In this document: positions 35,691 to 46,189 of the stretch, in pieces | Numbering within the stretch: the stretch's first letter is position 1 | How the letters are laid out: each line of letters begins with the position of its first letter | From: Larus michahellis | Taxonomy: Eukaryota; Chordata; Aves; Charadriiformes; Laridae | Assembly: GCF_964199755.1 (NCBI RefSeq) | Contig: NC_133899.1 | Location: forward strand, 1,984,001 to 2,048,000 | Length of the DNA: 64,000 nt | Direction: 5' to 3' | The notes under the pieces: model-generated | Seen by the model: only the letters and a program-made list of their open reading frames with translations | Databases searched by the model: none | What the model was told of the DNA's origin: nothing | Program-made: the position numbers and the translations under genes

Positions 35691-36655
35691 GGAGGAGCTG
35701 GGAGAAGGGAATGCACGTCATGAGCTGTGCACGAGTTTGGGCTTTATTCGGTGACTCTTTCTTGATGTCACAAGAGGGTGGGTAGGGGGGGAACCTACAG
35801 TTTTGATTCGGGCCAGATGCTATACAATCCTAAGTCCTATTTATTTTCCAAGCTGCAGATTAAGCTGTGTTGAGCGTAGGGATCCTTTTTGGAGTTCATC
35901 CTTTTGGGAAGAAGGAACAGCCTGATTGTTTTTGGGGAGGGAGACCAAGATGCATCTTCACCAAATATTTTTTTTTTTAGGAGACCAAAGTGAAAATACT
36001 CCAGCTGAGGCAGGAGAGCTCTGATAGCTTTGGGGGCCCAGCGTTCCCCTTCATTTGAGCCGTGCCTGGTCAGCCTCCGAGGAACCCCTTGAGAGTTTGC
36101 CAAAGAAACACAGATGATGGGCACAAAGCGATGATTAGTCTAAGGGATAAACTCCTATGTATTTGACCGCAGTGAATGGTCCGGTTGCTCTCCGCTGTCG
36201 CTCACGGCGGAATAGGCTGCTCTTACATTAAGGTAGTGCTTCCTAAAGAGAATTAAGTGCCTGCCGAGCCCTGTGTCCTGAGAGCGGGAGGCAGCCGCTG
36301 CCAACGCGGTGGAGGTTGCTGGTGTAGACGAGCTCAAACACCAAGTCAGCTTGCAGCTTGGCTTGTGCTCTCCTTCCCTTCACCCAGCAGGAAGCTGAAG
36401 GTCTCTGCTGTAGGAAACCATCTGCCTTCCTTTGGTCCGGGATAGTTCTTAGCAGTGGGTTTTGCAAAACTAGGAGCCATCTACATCAGGAGAAGTAGCA
36501 CGCAGCGGGGTGACAAGCAGTGAGGAAGGGGGCCATGCATATGCTCGGGGCTGGTTGCCCGCCTTCTGTCCAGCAGCACTGGCACCTACCAAAGCCTGCA
36601 GCTGCAGCCAGGAGCAGCTTTTATTTAGCACAAAATCCCCATCTGCTGCAAGATA

Positions 36656-36740
36656 GCTGCCTTCCCTGTGCGGCTGCCTTCCCTGTGCGGCTGCCTTCCC
36701 TGTGCGGCTGCCTTCCCTGTGCGGCTGCCTTCCCTGTGCT
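36656..36740. repeat. 17 bp x 5 tandem repeat
   Basis: Five exact head-to-tail copies of GCTGCCTTCCCTGTGCG, except for the final base of the last copy. Confidence 0.95.
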
Positions 36741-38766
36741 GCCTTACCGGGGCACTGAAAGGATGATGCTGGTTTGGAGCCCATTCATGTTGCTATGTTT
36801 GGTGTCAGATAAAGGCACGGGAAAGACAGAAAAGGTGTTACGCTTGCAGCCAAGCTCCAGCGGTCTCACTCGGGTTGTGTGATGGATGAAGCGGGGTTTG
36901 GAGATGCTCCCTATAGCATGGTTCACTTTGGTCACAGGACTAGCTAAGACCCAGCGTGCCAAAACTTCCACATGCCTGAAAACATAAGGGACTGTGTCCC
37001 TGTCTTTGCAGGGGCTGAACTCACTGGTAAAATAAATGTCGACTTATTTTTTCTAAACTGTCTGAGAGCTGTGCTTGCAGTAGCTGAAGCCGTTTATTAC
37101 CCACGTGAGCGTCCTCCTCCAAAACCAAGCAGTCAGTGGAGAGCGAGGCGGTGGCATGAGCTCCCCCTTGCCACCCCACATGTGTGGAAGGAAAGTTGGC
37201 CGGGACTGAGCAGTTCAGGTATCTTTTCTCTGTGCCTGGCACCCCTCTCTGGCCGGAGGCGGGTGTACCCAGGCTGGTCCTGCTGGTTGTAGTGGAAGCG
37301 CCCAGTACCAGTGGGATCATAGACAAGCTCCCCACAGCTCAGCTCACCTTCCCCATCCAGCGCGCAGGGATGCCGCACTCCCTGCCCTTACACTTGTAAG
37401 GGCTATTACGGCTATTTTTATCACTGTTTCCTGAAAAGCCACTTCAGTGGCTGCTCAGTTTGCGCCGAGAAACACCATTCCCCGGGGAGAAACCTCCCCC
37501 AGGGCACTTGTTTTCGCAGCCAGCCCCTGCGCGGAGCCAAGGGAGGCAGCGCCTCGCGCGCATTCTTGGCACAAGGAGAGGGTCCCTGCTGCGAGGTAGA
37601 GAAGGGAAAAATTAGTTCCACCCCAAAGAGCCGTGGAAAGCAGCTGCGTGCTGTGGAAGCGAGCGTAAGCCCCGCCAGTGCCAGAGCTGGCTGTGTGCAG
37701 GGCCAAGGGGTGACATCAGGGAACCCAGGGACGGTACCTTCACGTTGGCCGGGCTGTGAGCGACTGTTGATGTAATTGCTTGTAGAGACGGGGCTGTGCA
37801 GGGGTGGCTTCCAGGCGGGAGGAAGGTTTTTTTGTCCCAAGCAGCAGAACGGGAGCTTGCCGCGAGCTCCCCTGGGGCGCGTGCGTGGCTGCCAGGCTGC
37901 CGAAACCAGCTCCTCTCCACCGCAGCGAGGTCCGTTCAGCACAGCCGATAGCCCGGCCTCGCACCCCAGCCCTGTGTATCCCTCCAGCCTCCAGGCTGGG
38001 TTTAAACCCTCCTCCCTGGAAACAGGGCTACCTCTCGCCAGCAGTGCTAGCCAATTGGCCTGCACGATGGCGAGCAGGGTCCTGGAGGAGGAAGAGGAGG
38101 AGGAGGAGGGCCTGCCTGCTCCCTGGGGCAGCGCTACGGGGATGCTGCCAGCCTCCGAAACCAGCGCTTCAGGTGGGGACACTTCCCTGGACCAGCGCGG
38201 TCCGCCACCCAGAGGGATGAAAGACAGTCCCTGTTCCGTGCGAGTCCTCGGTGTCCCATGCTAAAACCAGCAGAGTTTGGCTCAGAAAGCGGTGCGAGGT
38301 GCGCCCGACGCGGCGCTGGGCAGGGGCAGCCCCCACCTCCTCCCTTGTACCCCACGCTGCCCCTCCTGCGGCAAGCGCTGACCTGACCTGGGCGCTGGGC
38401 CAGGCCAGCACCTCCGCAGCCATCAGAATCCTCTTTGTCCCTCTTCCCAAACCACTTCAGCCAAGTGACCCGGGCTTTCCCCTGGGGAAGAAGTCCCCCT
38501 GCGCCCACCCTCAGCCCTGGCTGCTCCTGTCCCCACGGGAGCTGCTCCGCAGTCCCGATTTACAAAAGCTGCATTCAGTTCCCTGCAAACCCACGCTCAC
38601 TTTTTCCAGTAAGGCTTTCTCCAGGAGCTGGATGACGATCCAGCCCTTCCCTGCGTGTGCCGGCCGGCGCCAATTGCCATGGAGAGCCACGGTGCTAACA
38701 CGGCATAGACAGGCAGCTCACGGAGGAAGAGCGCTGGGTTAACACAAGTCAGCTATATTTAAAACA

Positions 38767-38772
38767 TTTAAT
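38767..38772 (-). terminator. Candidate CDT1 polyadenylation signal
   Basis: ATTAAA on the minus strand, about 520 nt past the CDT1 stop, inside a locally AT-rich patch (38,750-38,790) of otherwise GC-rich DNA. No canonical AATAAA is closer. Confidence 0.4.
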
Positions 38773-39288
38773 ACAAATATGTTTTGACAAGTCCCGTAGT
38801 TGTTTCCAGTGAGTGCTGGAGATGCGTTTTCCCCTCTCTTAAAAACAGAACAAGGCCCAGAACTCCCAAAAACATCAATTTGTGACGACTTCTCTCAGTC
38901 CTTCCTGCCTGTTACCCTGCCCAGTCCTGCCTCCACCCCAGCAGGGCCGTTGATGGAAGAAGCCTCCTTTATCAAACCTTCGTGAGAAACCTTCTGCATC
39001 AAACCTTCAGGAGAACGCAGCAAGCCAAGCAGAGGTTGTTAGTTCCTCCTCACAGCTTGCGTTGTCACTCCAGGACGCAGGACTGCCTGCCTTGAGCTCA
39101 AGGGTTAGGGACCCTGGGCAGACCTCAGGGACCCTGGCAGAGGAATTAGTTAAATTAAGGCATTTTGCTCTTCCTCAGACATCCCTGAGGACGAGCCTCC
39201 CGTAAGACCACATCGGATCCCAGAGCGCAGTCAGGATTTGCTACATTTAGAGGAGATTGCACAAGGGAAGCCTCGACCCTTGGGGGGC

Positions 39289-39452
39289 TTAGGGGGCTTC
39301 TGCCTCCTTTGCCGCCTTGGTGAGCCTCTCCGTGATGAGGCCGAGGTCCTTCCCTTTGTCCAGTTTGATGTAGGTGTCCGTCCTGATGGCGTGGATCCCC
39401 ACCCAGTCGGGCAGCAGCTCTGCGAAGAGGCGCAAGTGTTTCTCCATCTCGC
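39289..39452 (-). CDS. CDT1: CDT1 exon 10 (C-terminal winged helix, end)
   Basis: Encodes [19 protein letters not shown], then [16 protein letters not shown], ending AKEAEAP and TAA. Matches the human MCM-binding C terminus. Confidence 0.97.
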
Positions 39453-42400
39453 CTGCGAAAAGAAGTGGCAGCCGCCGGGTCAAAGTCGGGTCAAACTCCC
39501 CAGCCCTTTCCTCCCGCAAAGACCCTCCCGCGCCAGCAAGGACATCCCCCGCCCCCGGCTTTCCTACCAGGAGGCATCTGCGCGTCGTAGCTCTCGGCCA
39601 TGCGGGCACAAGCCACCTCCATGGCCAGCGCCTGCTTCTTCTCGGCCACAAAGACGTTGCGCAGGATGCGGGCCATGGCTGGCAGCCGCCCCAGCATGGC
39701 GAGCCGCTCCTCCTGCCGCGGGTCCCGCGTCATCAGCGCCTGCAGCTTCTGCGCCTCCTTCGCCCGGATCTTGGGGAGCAGAGAAGACGGGGTGAGACAC
39801 AGGCAGGTCGTGTTGTCCCCCGCCCTGCCCGGCACCGGTGTTACGGCCAGGACTGAATTACTCACCCTCTCGAGCAGGGCCTGGGACACCCCTTTCAGAG
39901 CACTGGAGGTGCTGGCAGGGGACGGTGCTTTGGAAACCACCGGTTCCCCCGCACTGGCTTCAGCGGTTCTTAAGGCCAGGTTGGCAAGAGCTTTTTCCAT
40001 CTGCTCATGTGGAAGAGGGAGGAGGAGTTGGGTTACAGCTGAGAGCCGCTCGCGCTGGAGGAAGGAGAAATTTCCCCTCCACCGCCCCCGCCGCCACCCT
40101 GCAGCCCAGCGCTCCCACCCCAGCATGTCCGACCCGTCCTGCCTGCACAGAGGACACTTTGGGGTGCTTCATCTCCGCTCCCAGCCCCAAAGTCAGCACT
40201 GACAGCTCCTCTAGCCTGAAACCAGCCTTACACCACACCTTACACCACAACCTGCAGCGGTAACAGCCAGGCTTGCGTTCCCACCTGCCTACATCTTACA
40301 GCGCTCCGAGTCCTGTGGCTCTGGAATGATCCTTCCCAACCCCTATCTGGTAACATCTTCCCGGAGAGACACGTGGTTTGAGGTCTGCCCGCCACAGACG
40401 GAGCCAGACCCTGGTCCTGACTCACCTTGGGGGTCAGCATCCCCCGAGCCGTGCTCAGCACCTCCTGGGCCGTGGTGAGCCTGCCCTCCTGGGGCGGCTG
40501 CGGCAGCTCTGCCGGGCTGACGTCCGGCACCTCGTCCACGTTGAAGCGGGGATGCCAGCGGGTCAGCTTCTCCTCCGGCACCACCATGGGAGGGCTGAGG
40601 GCGGCCAGGAATGCCTGAAGAGGGGAGAGAGCTGTGTCACGGCACCTGCGGGCCAGGTACGGGGGAGCCGGACATTGCTCTGCGCTCCCAGCACAGTTTG
40701 GCAACACATAGCAGCTGGCTTGGGGGAAATTCAGAGCCAGGAAAGATTCCAGCTGCCATCTTCTCCACTCGAGAGCATCCCACAGGAACCAGCAATGTCC
40801 TTTAGCCTGGATGCCAGCCCGCTCCTTCCACCTGCTTCTCTAAATAGTGACCAGAGCAACCCCAAACCCCAAAAGCGGAGGGCACTGGGGGAGCCTCACC
40901 TTGTGGTGCTGCTTGACGATGTTCACCAGGTTGCGGTTGAACTCCTTCCTGCGCTCCAGCAAGCGCGACGCCGACAAGTGCGGGCGGCCGTCCACTTTCT
41001 CCTCTGCAAGGAGAGACACATCAGCATCACCCACAGCACCTCGGCCAAGCACGGCAACACCGCGACCAGGCCCAAGCCTCGGCAAGGATGGGATCAGAGC
41101 CCTGCCGTGGGGCTGAGTCGCTGCCAGAAGCGCTACCCTATCATCCTCCCGCTTGTCCCAAAAGTGTTTTCCACTTCCAACACGCTCAGACCCTTATGTG
41201 CCAAATGATTATCTGACCAAGCAGAGGGCATCCGTGGGGATTCAGGGATCCCAGCCAGGATCCAGTGTGCCACAGCTCTCAGGCCTCCCCCCGCAAAGCC
41301 GTACATACCTTCCCCCAGCACCGGCTCCAGCGTGAGCTGATAGTCGGACTTCTTCACGCCATTGCCAAAGGTGGGGATGTTCTTCTCTTGGCGCAGCCTG
41401 TAGGAGGTGGGGTACACCGCCTTGATCTGCCCCATGTGCCGCTCCTCAAACTGCCTGCCACAACACCCAGAGAGATCAGGAACCCCAAGGGCTGACACCA
41501 GGGCATCACCCCGACAGCTTCAGCTGGGACCCCAGGGCTGCCCACTGCTGCCCACTTACTTGCGCATCATGTCCTGCACCCCCTGCTTGACCTTCGCGAA
41601 AGTGATGGTCTCAGCACGGTTGAAGAGCATCCCGGCGATGGTGTCCACACTGCGGAACATCTCCGCCAGCACCTTGAACTTGTAGGGCAGCGTGAGCCCC
41701 GGGGGCAGGTCCTGTGCGAGGGTGTGGAACCGCTGGTACGCGGGGGGCTTCTCACTGCCAGGAAAGGAGAGGGGTCAGGGTCCCCCGCACACAACAGCCA
41801 CGGGCTGTGAGGGTGAACACAGTGCTGGGACAGCCCCGAGGGTGCAGCCGGGGACCGAGACCGGCCAGGACGGTGGTCCCACTGCTGACAGGGCTGACCT
41901 CAGAGCCTAGGAGCTGCATGCTCACCGGTTTAGGGGAGATCCCTCTCCTCCCCTCATCCCAAATCTCTTCTCTGAGAAACCAGTGCCAGCATCTGGGTCA
42001 CATCACCCACCCTTCATGTCACAGGCAGGGACATGGATGCCCCAGCGCTCATAGCAGAGTCAGGGGGGCTTGGACCACACTCGAGTTTTGCTCCAGAGAA
42101 GCCCTGTGCATGCAGCGGGGCCAGCCAGCGCTCCCACAGAGCCCCCACACCCCCTCACAGGGGTGGCAAGACCCCTGCAAAGCCACTGTGGGGCCGAGCA
42201 GCAGAACAGGGCTGTGGCAGCCAGCGGGACACCCCGATTAGCCCTCAAAGCTGCTCCTCACCCAGCCTCTGCCGCTGGAGCTGTCGACTCGGTGTCCCCA
42301 GATGGCTGCGCTCCCGGCGTGGCTCTGCTTCCCGCTTTCTTCTCACGGATCCGCAGCTCCAGTTGCCGCACTTGCTCCAGACGGCTCCGCAGGTCGGCGG

Positions 42401-43455
42401 TGGCCGCGGCGGGGACAGGTGGCAGCTGGGCCAACTGGGCCAGCGCCTTCACCCTCTGCAGGCGGCACCGTAGCCCGGCCAGGTCCTCCTGGGTGGGGAG
42501 GGGGCACAGGGTCAGAGCAGGGCTCGCACACCGGCAAGAAACGCAAAAAAATGGAGCAGAAAGCCAGGCTTGTCACATACCCGCTGCAAACGTCTGGTTG
42601 TCCCCGGGTTGTCACCTGTGCTGGGCCGTGTCCCCCCATCCTGTCCCTCGCCAGGGGAGCGGGTGGTGCTGGCCGGGGGGTCTGCTGCCGGGTCCAGCGA
42701 GGGTGGCGTCGGGGGGCAAGCAGTGGCTGGAGGCGAGGGGCTGGCGGCCTGCAAAAGAGTGGAGGAGCATTAGAAGCTGCCCCGGGACGTGCAGGGAACG
42801 CACCCCCCCTCCCCGGTGTCCCCCCCACCCATGACCTTGCACTAAAGGGGGGGAAGCCATCGAGGGGTCTGCAGTAGGGGCAGGAGGCAAGCCCTGGCGT
42901 AGGGGGGTGGTGGTGTCTGCATCAGGAGAAGGGGGACAAGCCCAGGGGGGGTCTGCACTAGGGGAGGGGGGGTCAAGCCCTTGCGGGGGACTGCTCCGGA
43001 GACGGTGTCCTGGTTTTACGCTCCGTCCCCCCCCCAGTCACTCCCCCCATCCCCATTTTAGGGCCGCAACCCCGACACCAGCATCTCCCTACCGCGGCCG
43101 GCAGCCCCGGTTCCGCGTCCCGGTGCATCTCCAGCCTCTTCCGCGCCGACTTCCCGCTCGGCTCCCCGGGCCGGGCCCTGACCGGCGACTCCCCTTCCAT
43201 CTCCCGGCGGCTCCGCTTCCTGCCCGCCAGCCCCCGCACCACCGGGGAGCCGCCGCGGGACGGGGTGCGCGGCGAGCCGGGCAGCGGCGGCGGGTGGGCG
43301 CTGAGCCCCGCCGGGGCACCGTCCTCCTCCGCCTCCCGGTGCACCGGGGGCCCGGCAAGGGCGGCCTTAAGCCGGCGGCCGCCGCCGCGCTTGGCCGGGG
43401 CTCCGGTAGCCGCTTTCGTGCGACCGAAGAAATCGGTGAGACGGAGCTGGGCCAT
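39289..43455 (-). CDS. CDT1: CDT1, DNA replication licensing factor (complete, ten exons, 630 aa)
   Basis: Nuclear factor that, with CDC6 and ORC, loads MCM2-7 at origins; geminin inhibits it and CRL4-CDT2 and SCF-SKP2 degrade it. Exons in order: 43093-43455, 42581-42748, 42262-42488, 41560-41754, 41309-41454, 40900-41003, 40426-40614, 39866-40000, 39568-39769 and 39289-39452. They sum to 1,893 nt with all phases agreeing. The N terminus [14 protein letters not shown] is a PIP-degron: QxxLTDFF with a basic residue four after the last Phe. RRL near residue 27 could be a cyclin-docking motif. Exons 4-6 (about residues 253-401) form the geminin-binding/central winged-helix region, and exons 9-10 the C-terminal MCM-binding winged helix ([16 protein letters not shown]). 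It is longer than human CDT1 (546 aa), mainly in the disordered N-terminal part. It faces away from PIEZO1. Confidence 0.97.
39568..39769 (-). CDS. CDT1: CDT1 exon 9 (C-terminal winged helix, first part)
   Basis: Encodes [19 protein letters not shown], then [20 protein letters not shown] and [14 protein letters not shown]. The acceptor is a less usual CCCCAAG; donor GTAGGA. Confidence 0.95.
39866..40000 (-). CDS. CDT1: CDT1 exon 8
   Basis: Encodes [16 protein letters not shown] through [16 protein letters not shown]. 45 codons. A linker between the winged-helix domains. Confidence 0.95.
40426..40614 (-). CDS. CDT1: CDT1 exon 7
   Basis: Encodes [20 protein letters not shown], then [20 protein letters not shown] and [11 protein letters not shown]. 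63 codons, phase 0 at both ends. Confidence 0.97.
40900..41003 (-). CDS. CDT1: CDT1 exon 6
   Basis: Encodes [19 protein letters not shown] through [10 protein letters not shown]. Donor CACAAG|GTGAGG. Confidence 0.96.
41309..41454 (-). CDS. CDT1: CDT1 exon 5
   Basis: Encodes [20 protein letters not shown], then [15 protein letters not shown]. The acceptor is TGTGGCAG; the exon takes the first of two overlapping GCAG steps, as phase requires. Donor GTATGT. Confidence 0.95.
41560..41754 (-). CDS. CDT1: CDT1 exon 4 (geminin-binding region)
   Basis: Encodes [19 protein letters not shown], then [20 protein letters not shown] and [14 protein letters not shown]. This is very close to the human sequence. 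Acceptor CCTGGCAG, donor GTAAGT. Confidence 0.97.
42262..42488 (-). CDS. CDT1: CDT1 exon 3
   Basis: Starts [19 protein letters not shown], continues as a charged helix ([19 protein letters not shown]), and ends near STAPAAEAG. This corresponds to the helical segment before the geminin-binding domain. Donor GGTGAGG. Confidence 0.92.
42581..42748 (-). CDS. CDT1: CDT1 exon 2
   Basis: The acceptor is CTCTTTTGCAG and the donor is CAGCGG|GTATGT. 56 codons, a Pro/Ser/Thr-rich linker ending TTRRLQR. An alternative donor (CACAG|GTGACA) lies 36 nt earlier, but the chosen end keeps phase 0. Confidence 0.8.
43093..43455 (-). CDS. CDT1: CDT1 exon 1 (PIP-degron, disordered basic N terminus)
   Basis: Residues 1-121, starting [14 protein letters not shown], then a Pro/Gly/Arg-rich region with RKRSRRE and KSARKRLEM basic clusters. 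Ends LPAA at donor GCG|GTAGGG, phase 0. Confidence 0.95.
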
Positions 43456-43700
43456 AGCGGCGGTGGCGGTGGTCCCGGTACCGGTGGCGATGGTCCCGGC
43501 GCGCCGACACGTGCGCCCACTCCCGCGCGCGCCAAAGGCTCCGCTCTCGGCGGGAACCCGCGCGGCGGTAGCACCGCCCACCGGCGGGGCGGGATGGGTC
43601 ACGTGGGGCGGAATTGGCGCCACGGGGCTCTTAAAGGGGCCGTGCCTCCCCGTAGGGGTGTATCCACGTGGGGGACGGGAGGGGGCCGTTTGGCGGCGGG
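43456..43700 (-). promoter_or_regulatory. CDT1 CpG-island promoter with E2F, E-box and CCAAT motifs
   Basis: An exact E2F site (TTTGGCGC on the minus strand) is at 43,529-43,536, about 75 bp before the CDT1 ATG. A second E2F-like TTTGGCGG lies on the plus strand at 43,689-43,696. CACGTG E-boxes are at 43,600 and 43,665, and a CCAAT box on the minus strand is at 43,613-43,617. E2F control of CDT1 is established in mammals; use of these sites here is inferred. Confidence 0.6.
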
Positions 43701-45900
43701 GGGACCAGACCCGTTCCGGGGAGGCCCCCTCCGACTTTGCCCGGTGCCGCAGCGCCCGGTTCGGGGGACCGGCTGGTGCACCGTGTGCCCCTGCCCGTTG
43801 CAGGGAGGGAGGGAGGCTGCCCGGCCCTCGGCTGGTGCGGGGGGCTGCAAGGTGGGAGACCCTGAGCGGGGCAAACAGCACCTGACATGGCGCTAACCCC
43901 GCCCCCTGGGCTGGTGGTCACCCCTCTTATCTGCTCGCCCCAGCACGCTTGGGGCCAGGGAGCTGCTTGTTTCCAGCTCGCGTGGGGCCGAGCCCTGCCC
44001 AGCTCCCAGCAAGAGCTCTGCGGTGGCCGTGGGGTCCCTCCAGGGACGCTGCCATTGCTGCCTTCCCCCACATCTCTGTTTCTGGGAAGTGCCTGGTGCT
44101 CCAGCTCGGGACAGCCATGGGAACAAGGGGTTCCAGAGGCACCCAGAGCACCCCTTGCCCCCGGCATCCCCCTGCCCCACGGCGTGGCCGTGCGCTAATG
44201 GCACTGCCCGGATGTGGGAGAAGCTTGCTTGCCCATAAAACGCCTCGCCGGGCACTCAGGCTGTGCCCGCAGCACATTAGGGGGCCGCACCGTTCTCCAG
44301 CATCTCTCTTAAAGCCTGAGCGAGGCCGGCAAAGTGAAGCAGGGCCACTCAGGGCCGGATTCGGCTACGCGAGGCAGGGCTCTGGGGTGCCGTTCCCCGT
44401 GCCCATTTACTTCCACAGCCTCCATTCCCAGCCCAGCTGCCGGCTGTGGTGCGGCGGGTGCTCGGGGCCGGGCTGGGGGCGAGACGCCAGCATGGGCGCC
44501 ATGCGCCACCTTTTCCTGGATCCGTTCTGGGTAGGGGGGATGCAGCCTGGGGCTTTTGCAGCGGCGATTTCCGTGTCTGGGTTTCACAGGCGTGGTGTTA
44601 ATGCAGAGCTTCGCGGCTCAGCGTTGACGAGTGTTTTATTTATGCGAGTGAATCTGTCTGGGTCACAGCGGTGGGGATCGATGTGGCCGGGCAGAAGGAC
44701 CGAGACCCTGCTCTGAGGATGCTCAGAAGCTGTTTGGGTGCCCAAAGCCCACCCCAGCTCCCTCGAGGGGCTATGCCTGGCAAAACTCTGGACACACGTG
44801 CCGAGGGGGCCCTCAGGCTTGTCCTGCCTGTGGTTCGGCAGCTACGGTGTGGGCAGTGATGTCCGGATGGCTGCAGTTTCTACGGCACGTCTGGGGCTTG
44901 GGCCTGGGTGGGGGGAAAGAGCCCCAAGAGCGATGGAGGGAGCCCAGGGAAGGGAGCAGAGCCGCTGAGGTGGGGAGCAGGTCGGCAGAGTGCCATCTGG
45001 ATGCCAATTTATTAAGTGTGCTTGGAAAACAAATGCGGGGAAGCCAAAGAATGCGGAGAATTTCATGGGCCAATGCTTCCTGTTAGGGAATGGCAGTTAC
45101 CAGCGCTGCTGGGGTGCTGCCCGCTGCCCCACAGCCGCCGGCGATGCTGCCCTCGCCACCAGCTGTCCCCAGTGCCCAGCGTCCTCCCAGCCAGGGCTCA
45201 GCTCACCCAGCCCCCGGGGTGCATGACCATGCCCCCGGCCCCACCATCGAGGCACCCAGCTCCCCTCACCTGGGCACCCAGCTCCGTGGGCGCGTGGCTG
45301 TGTGTCTGGCTCCCCAAGGAGTGCGGTGGCCACCCAGCTCTGGGGATACGGGACCGTGTACCCAACTCCAGGGACATGGGACTGTGCACCCAGTTCCCAG
45401 GGGTGCACGGCTGCTCCCAGGGGAGCACGCATGAACCCCCCGCTCCTGTGCAGCGCGGCGGGTGTCTGCAGTGCCCCGTGCCGTGTTGCTGCCCGGGCTG
45501 CAGGGCTCCGCGCTGGCATTACCGAGCGCCGGGGCCCCGAGCGGAGCACTCAGCCTCAATTAGCTCCGACCTCTTATTTTTCTTTTTGGGTGAAGAAAAC
45601 AGGAAATACATCATCTTTTCTTTTTTTTTTTTTTTAACTATTTTTTTATATATTTTGGTTTTTCCTTGCTGCCGGCGGCGGGAACCGGTGGGCTGCTTGG
45701 CCAGCGCTCACCCCCTTCCCCGTTCCGCTCCGGTGGGGGGGGGGCGGAAATCCCGCTGCCCGTCGGGGCTGAGACCGGCCCAACTCGTGTCGGCGGTGGC
45801 GGGGGCTGCAGTGCCGGCGGGCGGCGCTAGGCGGGGCCGGGCCGTACCGTACCGGGGCAGAGCGGAGCCGGGCCGGGCCGAGCCGTGCCGGGCCAGCCCG
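43701..45900. other. CDT1-PIEZO1 divergent intergenic region
   Basis: GC-rich, with many overlapping chance ORFs on both strands and no recognised gene. It includes an abrupt T-rich block at about 45,575-45,665 inside otherwise GC-rich DNA. The PIEZO1 promoter lies at its right end. Confidence 0.6.
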
Positions 45901-45936
45901 CCGAGGGAGGGCGGGGGGGGGCGGGCGGCGCCGCTT

Positions 45937-45942
45937 TATAAA
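45937..45942 (+). promoter_or_regulatory. PIEZO1 TATA box
   Basis: TATAAA within CGCTTTATAAAGGCGG, in very GC-rich surroundings and 189 bp before the PIEZO1 start codon. The implied transcription start is near 45,965-45,972, giving a leader of about 155-160 nt. Inferred from position; no transcript was seen. Confidence 0.6.
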
Positions 45943-46025
45943 GGCGGCGGGAGCGGGGCGGGGGAAAGCGCGTCCCTTCGCGGAGCTCCGGGACCGGCCA
46001 GCAGGGCCTTGCCCAGCCCCGGCGG

Positions 46026-46100
46026 CTCGGCTCGGCTCGGCTCGGCTCGGCTCGGCTCGGCTCGGCTCGGCTCGGCTCGGCTCGGCTCGGCTCGGCTCGG
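46026..46100 (+). repeat. (CTCGG)15 pentanucleotide repeat in the PIEZO1 5' leader
   Basis: Fifteen perfect uninterrupted copies of CTCGG, 75 bp. It lies between the predicted transcription start and the start codon, so it is probably part of the 5' UTR. Confidence 0.95.
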
Positions 46101-46106
46101 CGGGGC

Positions 46107-46121
46107 ATGGGCCGGCCCTGA
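46107..46121 (+). CDS. Four-codon upstream ORF in the PIEZO1 leader
   Basis: ATG GGC CGG CCC TGA, encoding MGRP, with G at -3 and G at +4 (strong start context). It ends four nucleotides before the PIEZO1 ATG. Its position makes it a candidate translational control element acting by reinitiation. Translation is not proven. Confidence 0.45.
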   Translation: MGRP

Positions 46122-46125
46122 AGGG

Positions 46126-46189
46126 ATGGAGCGGCGGGCGCTGTGCGCCGGGCTGTACTGGCTACTGCTGCCGCTCGCCCTGCTCGCCG
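46126..46189 (+). CDS. PIEZO1: PIEZO1 exon 1 (coding part)
   Basis: MERRALCAGLYWLLLPLALLA, residues 1-21, the first half of transmembrane helix 1. Donor GCCG|GTGAGT. ATG context AAGGGATGG. Human begins similarly, with LYWLLLPCALLA. Confidence 0.95.

Larger units (their letters stand above)
35691..39288. other. APRT-CDT1 convergent intergenic region
   Basis: Holds both 3' UTRs, a 17 bp tandem repeat and otherwise unique sequence that becomes GC-rich from about 37.4 kb. Several open frames around 37.4-38.7 kb overlap on opposite strands without recognisable domains and look like GC-rich chance ORFs. Confidence 0.6.

Noticed and set aside
37421-38742. Several 100-250 codon frames on both strands downstream of APRT
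   Set aside because: They overlap each other on opposite strands, lack domains, and coincide with a GC-rich segment where stops are rare.
42907-43896. Long plus-strand frames opposite CDT1 exon 1
   Set aside because: Antisense shadows in a CpG island; the minus-strand CDT1 exon explains the open frames.
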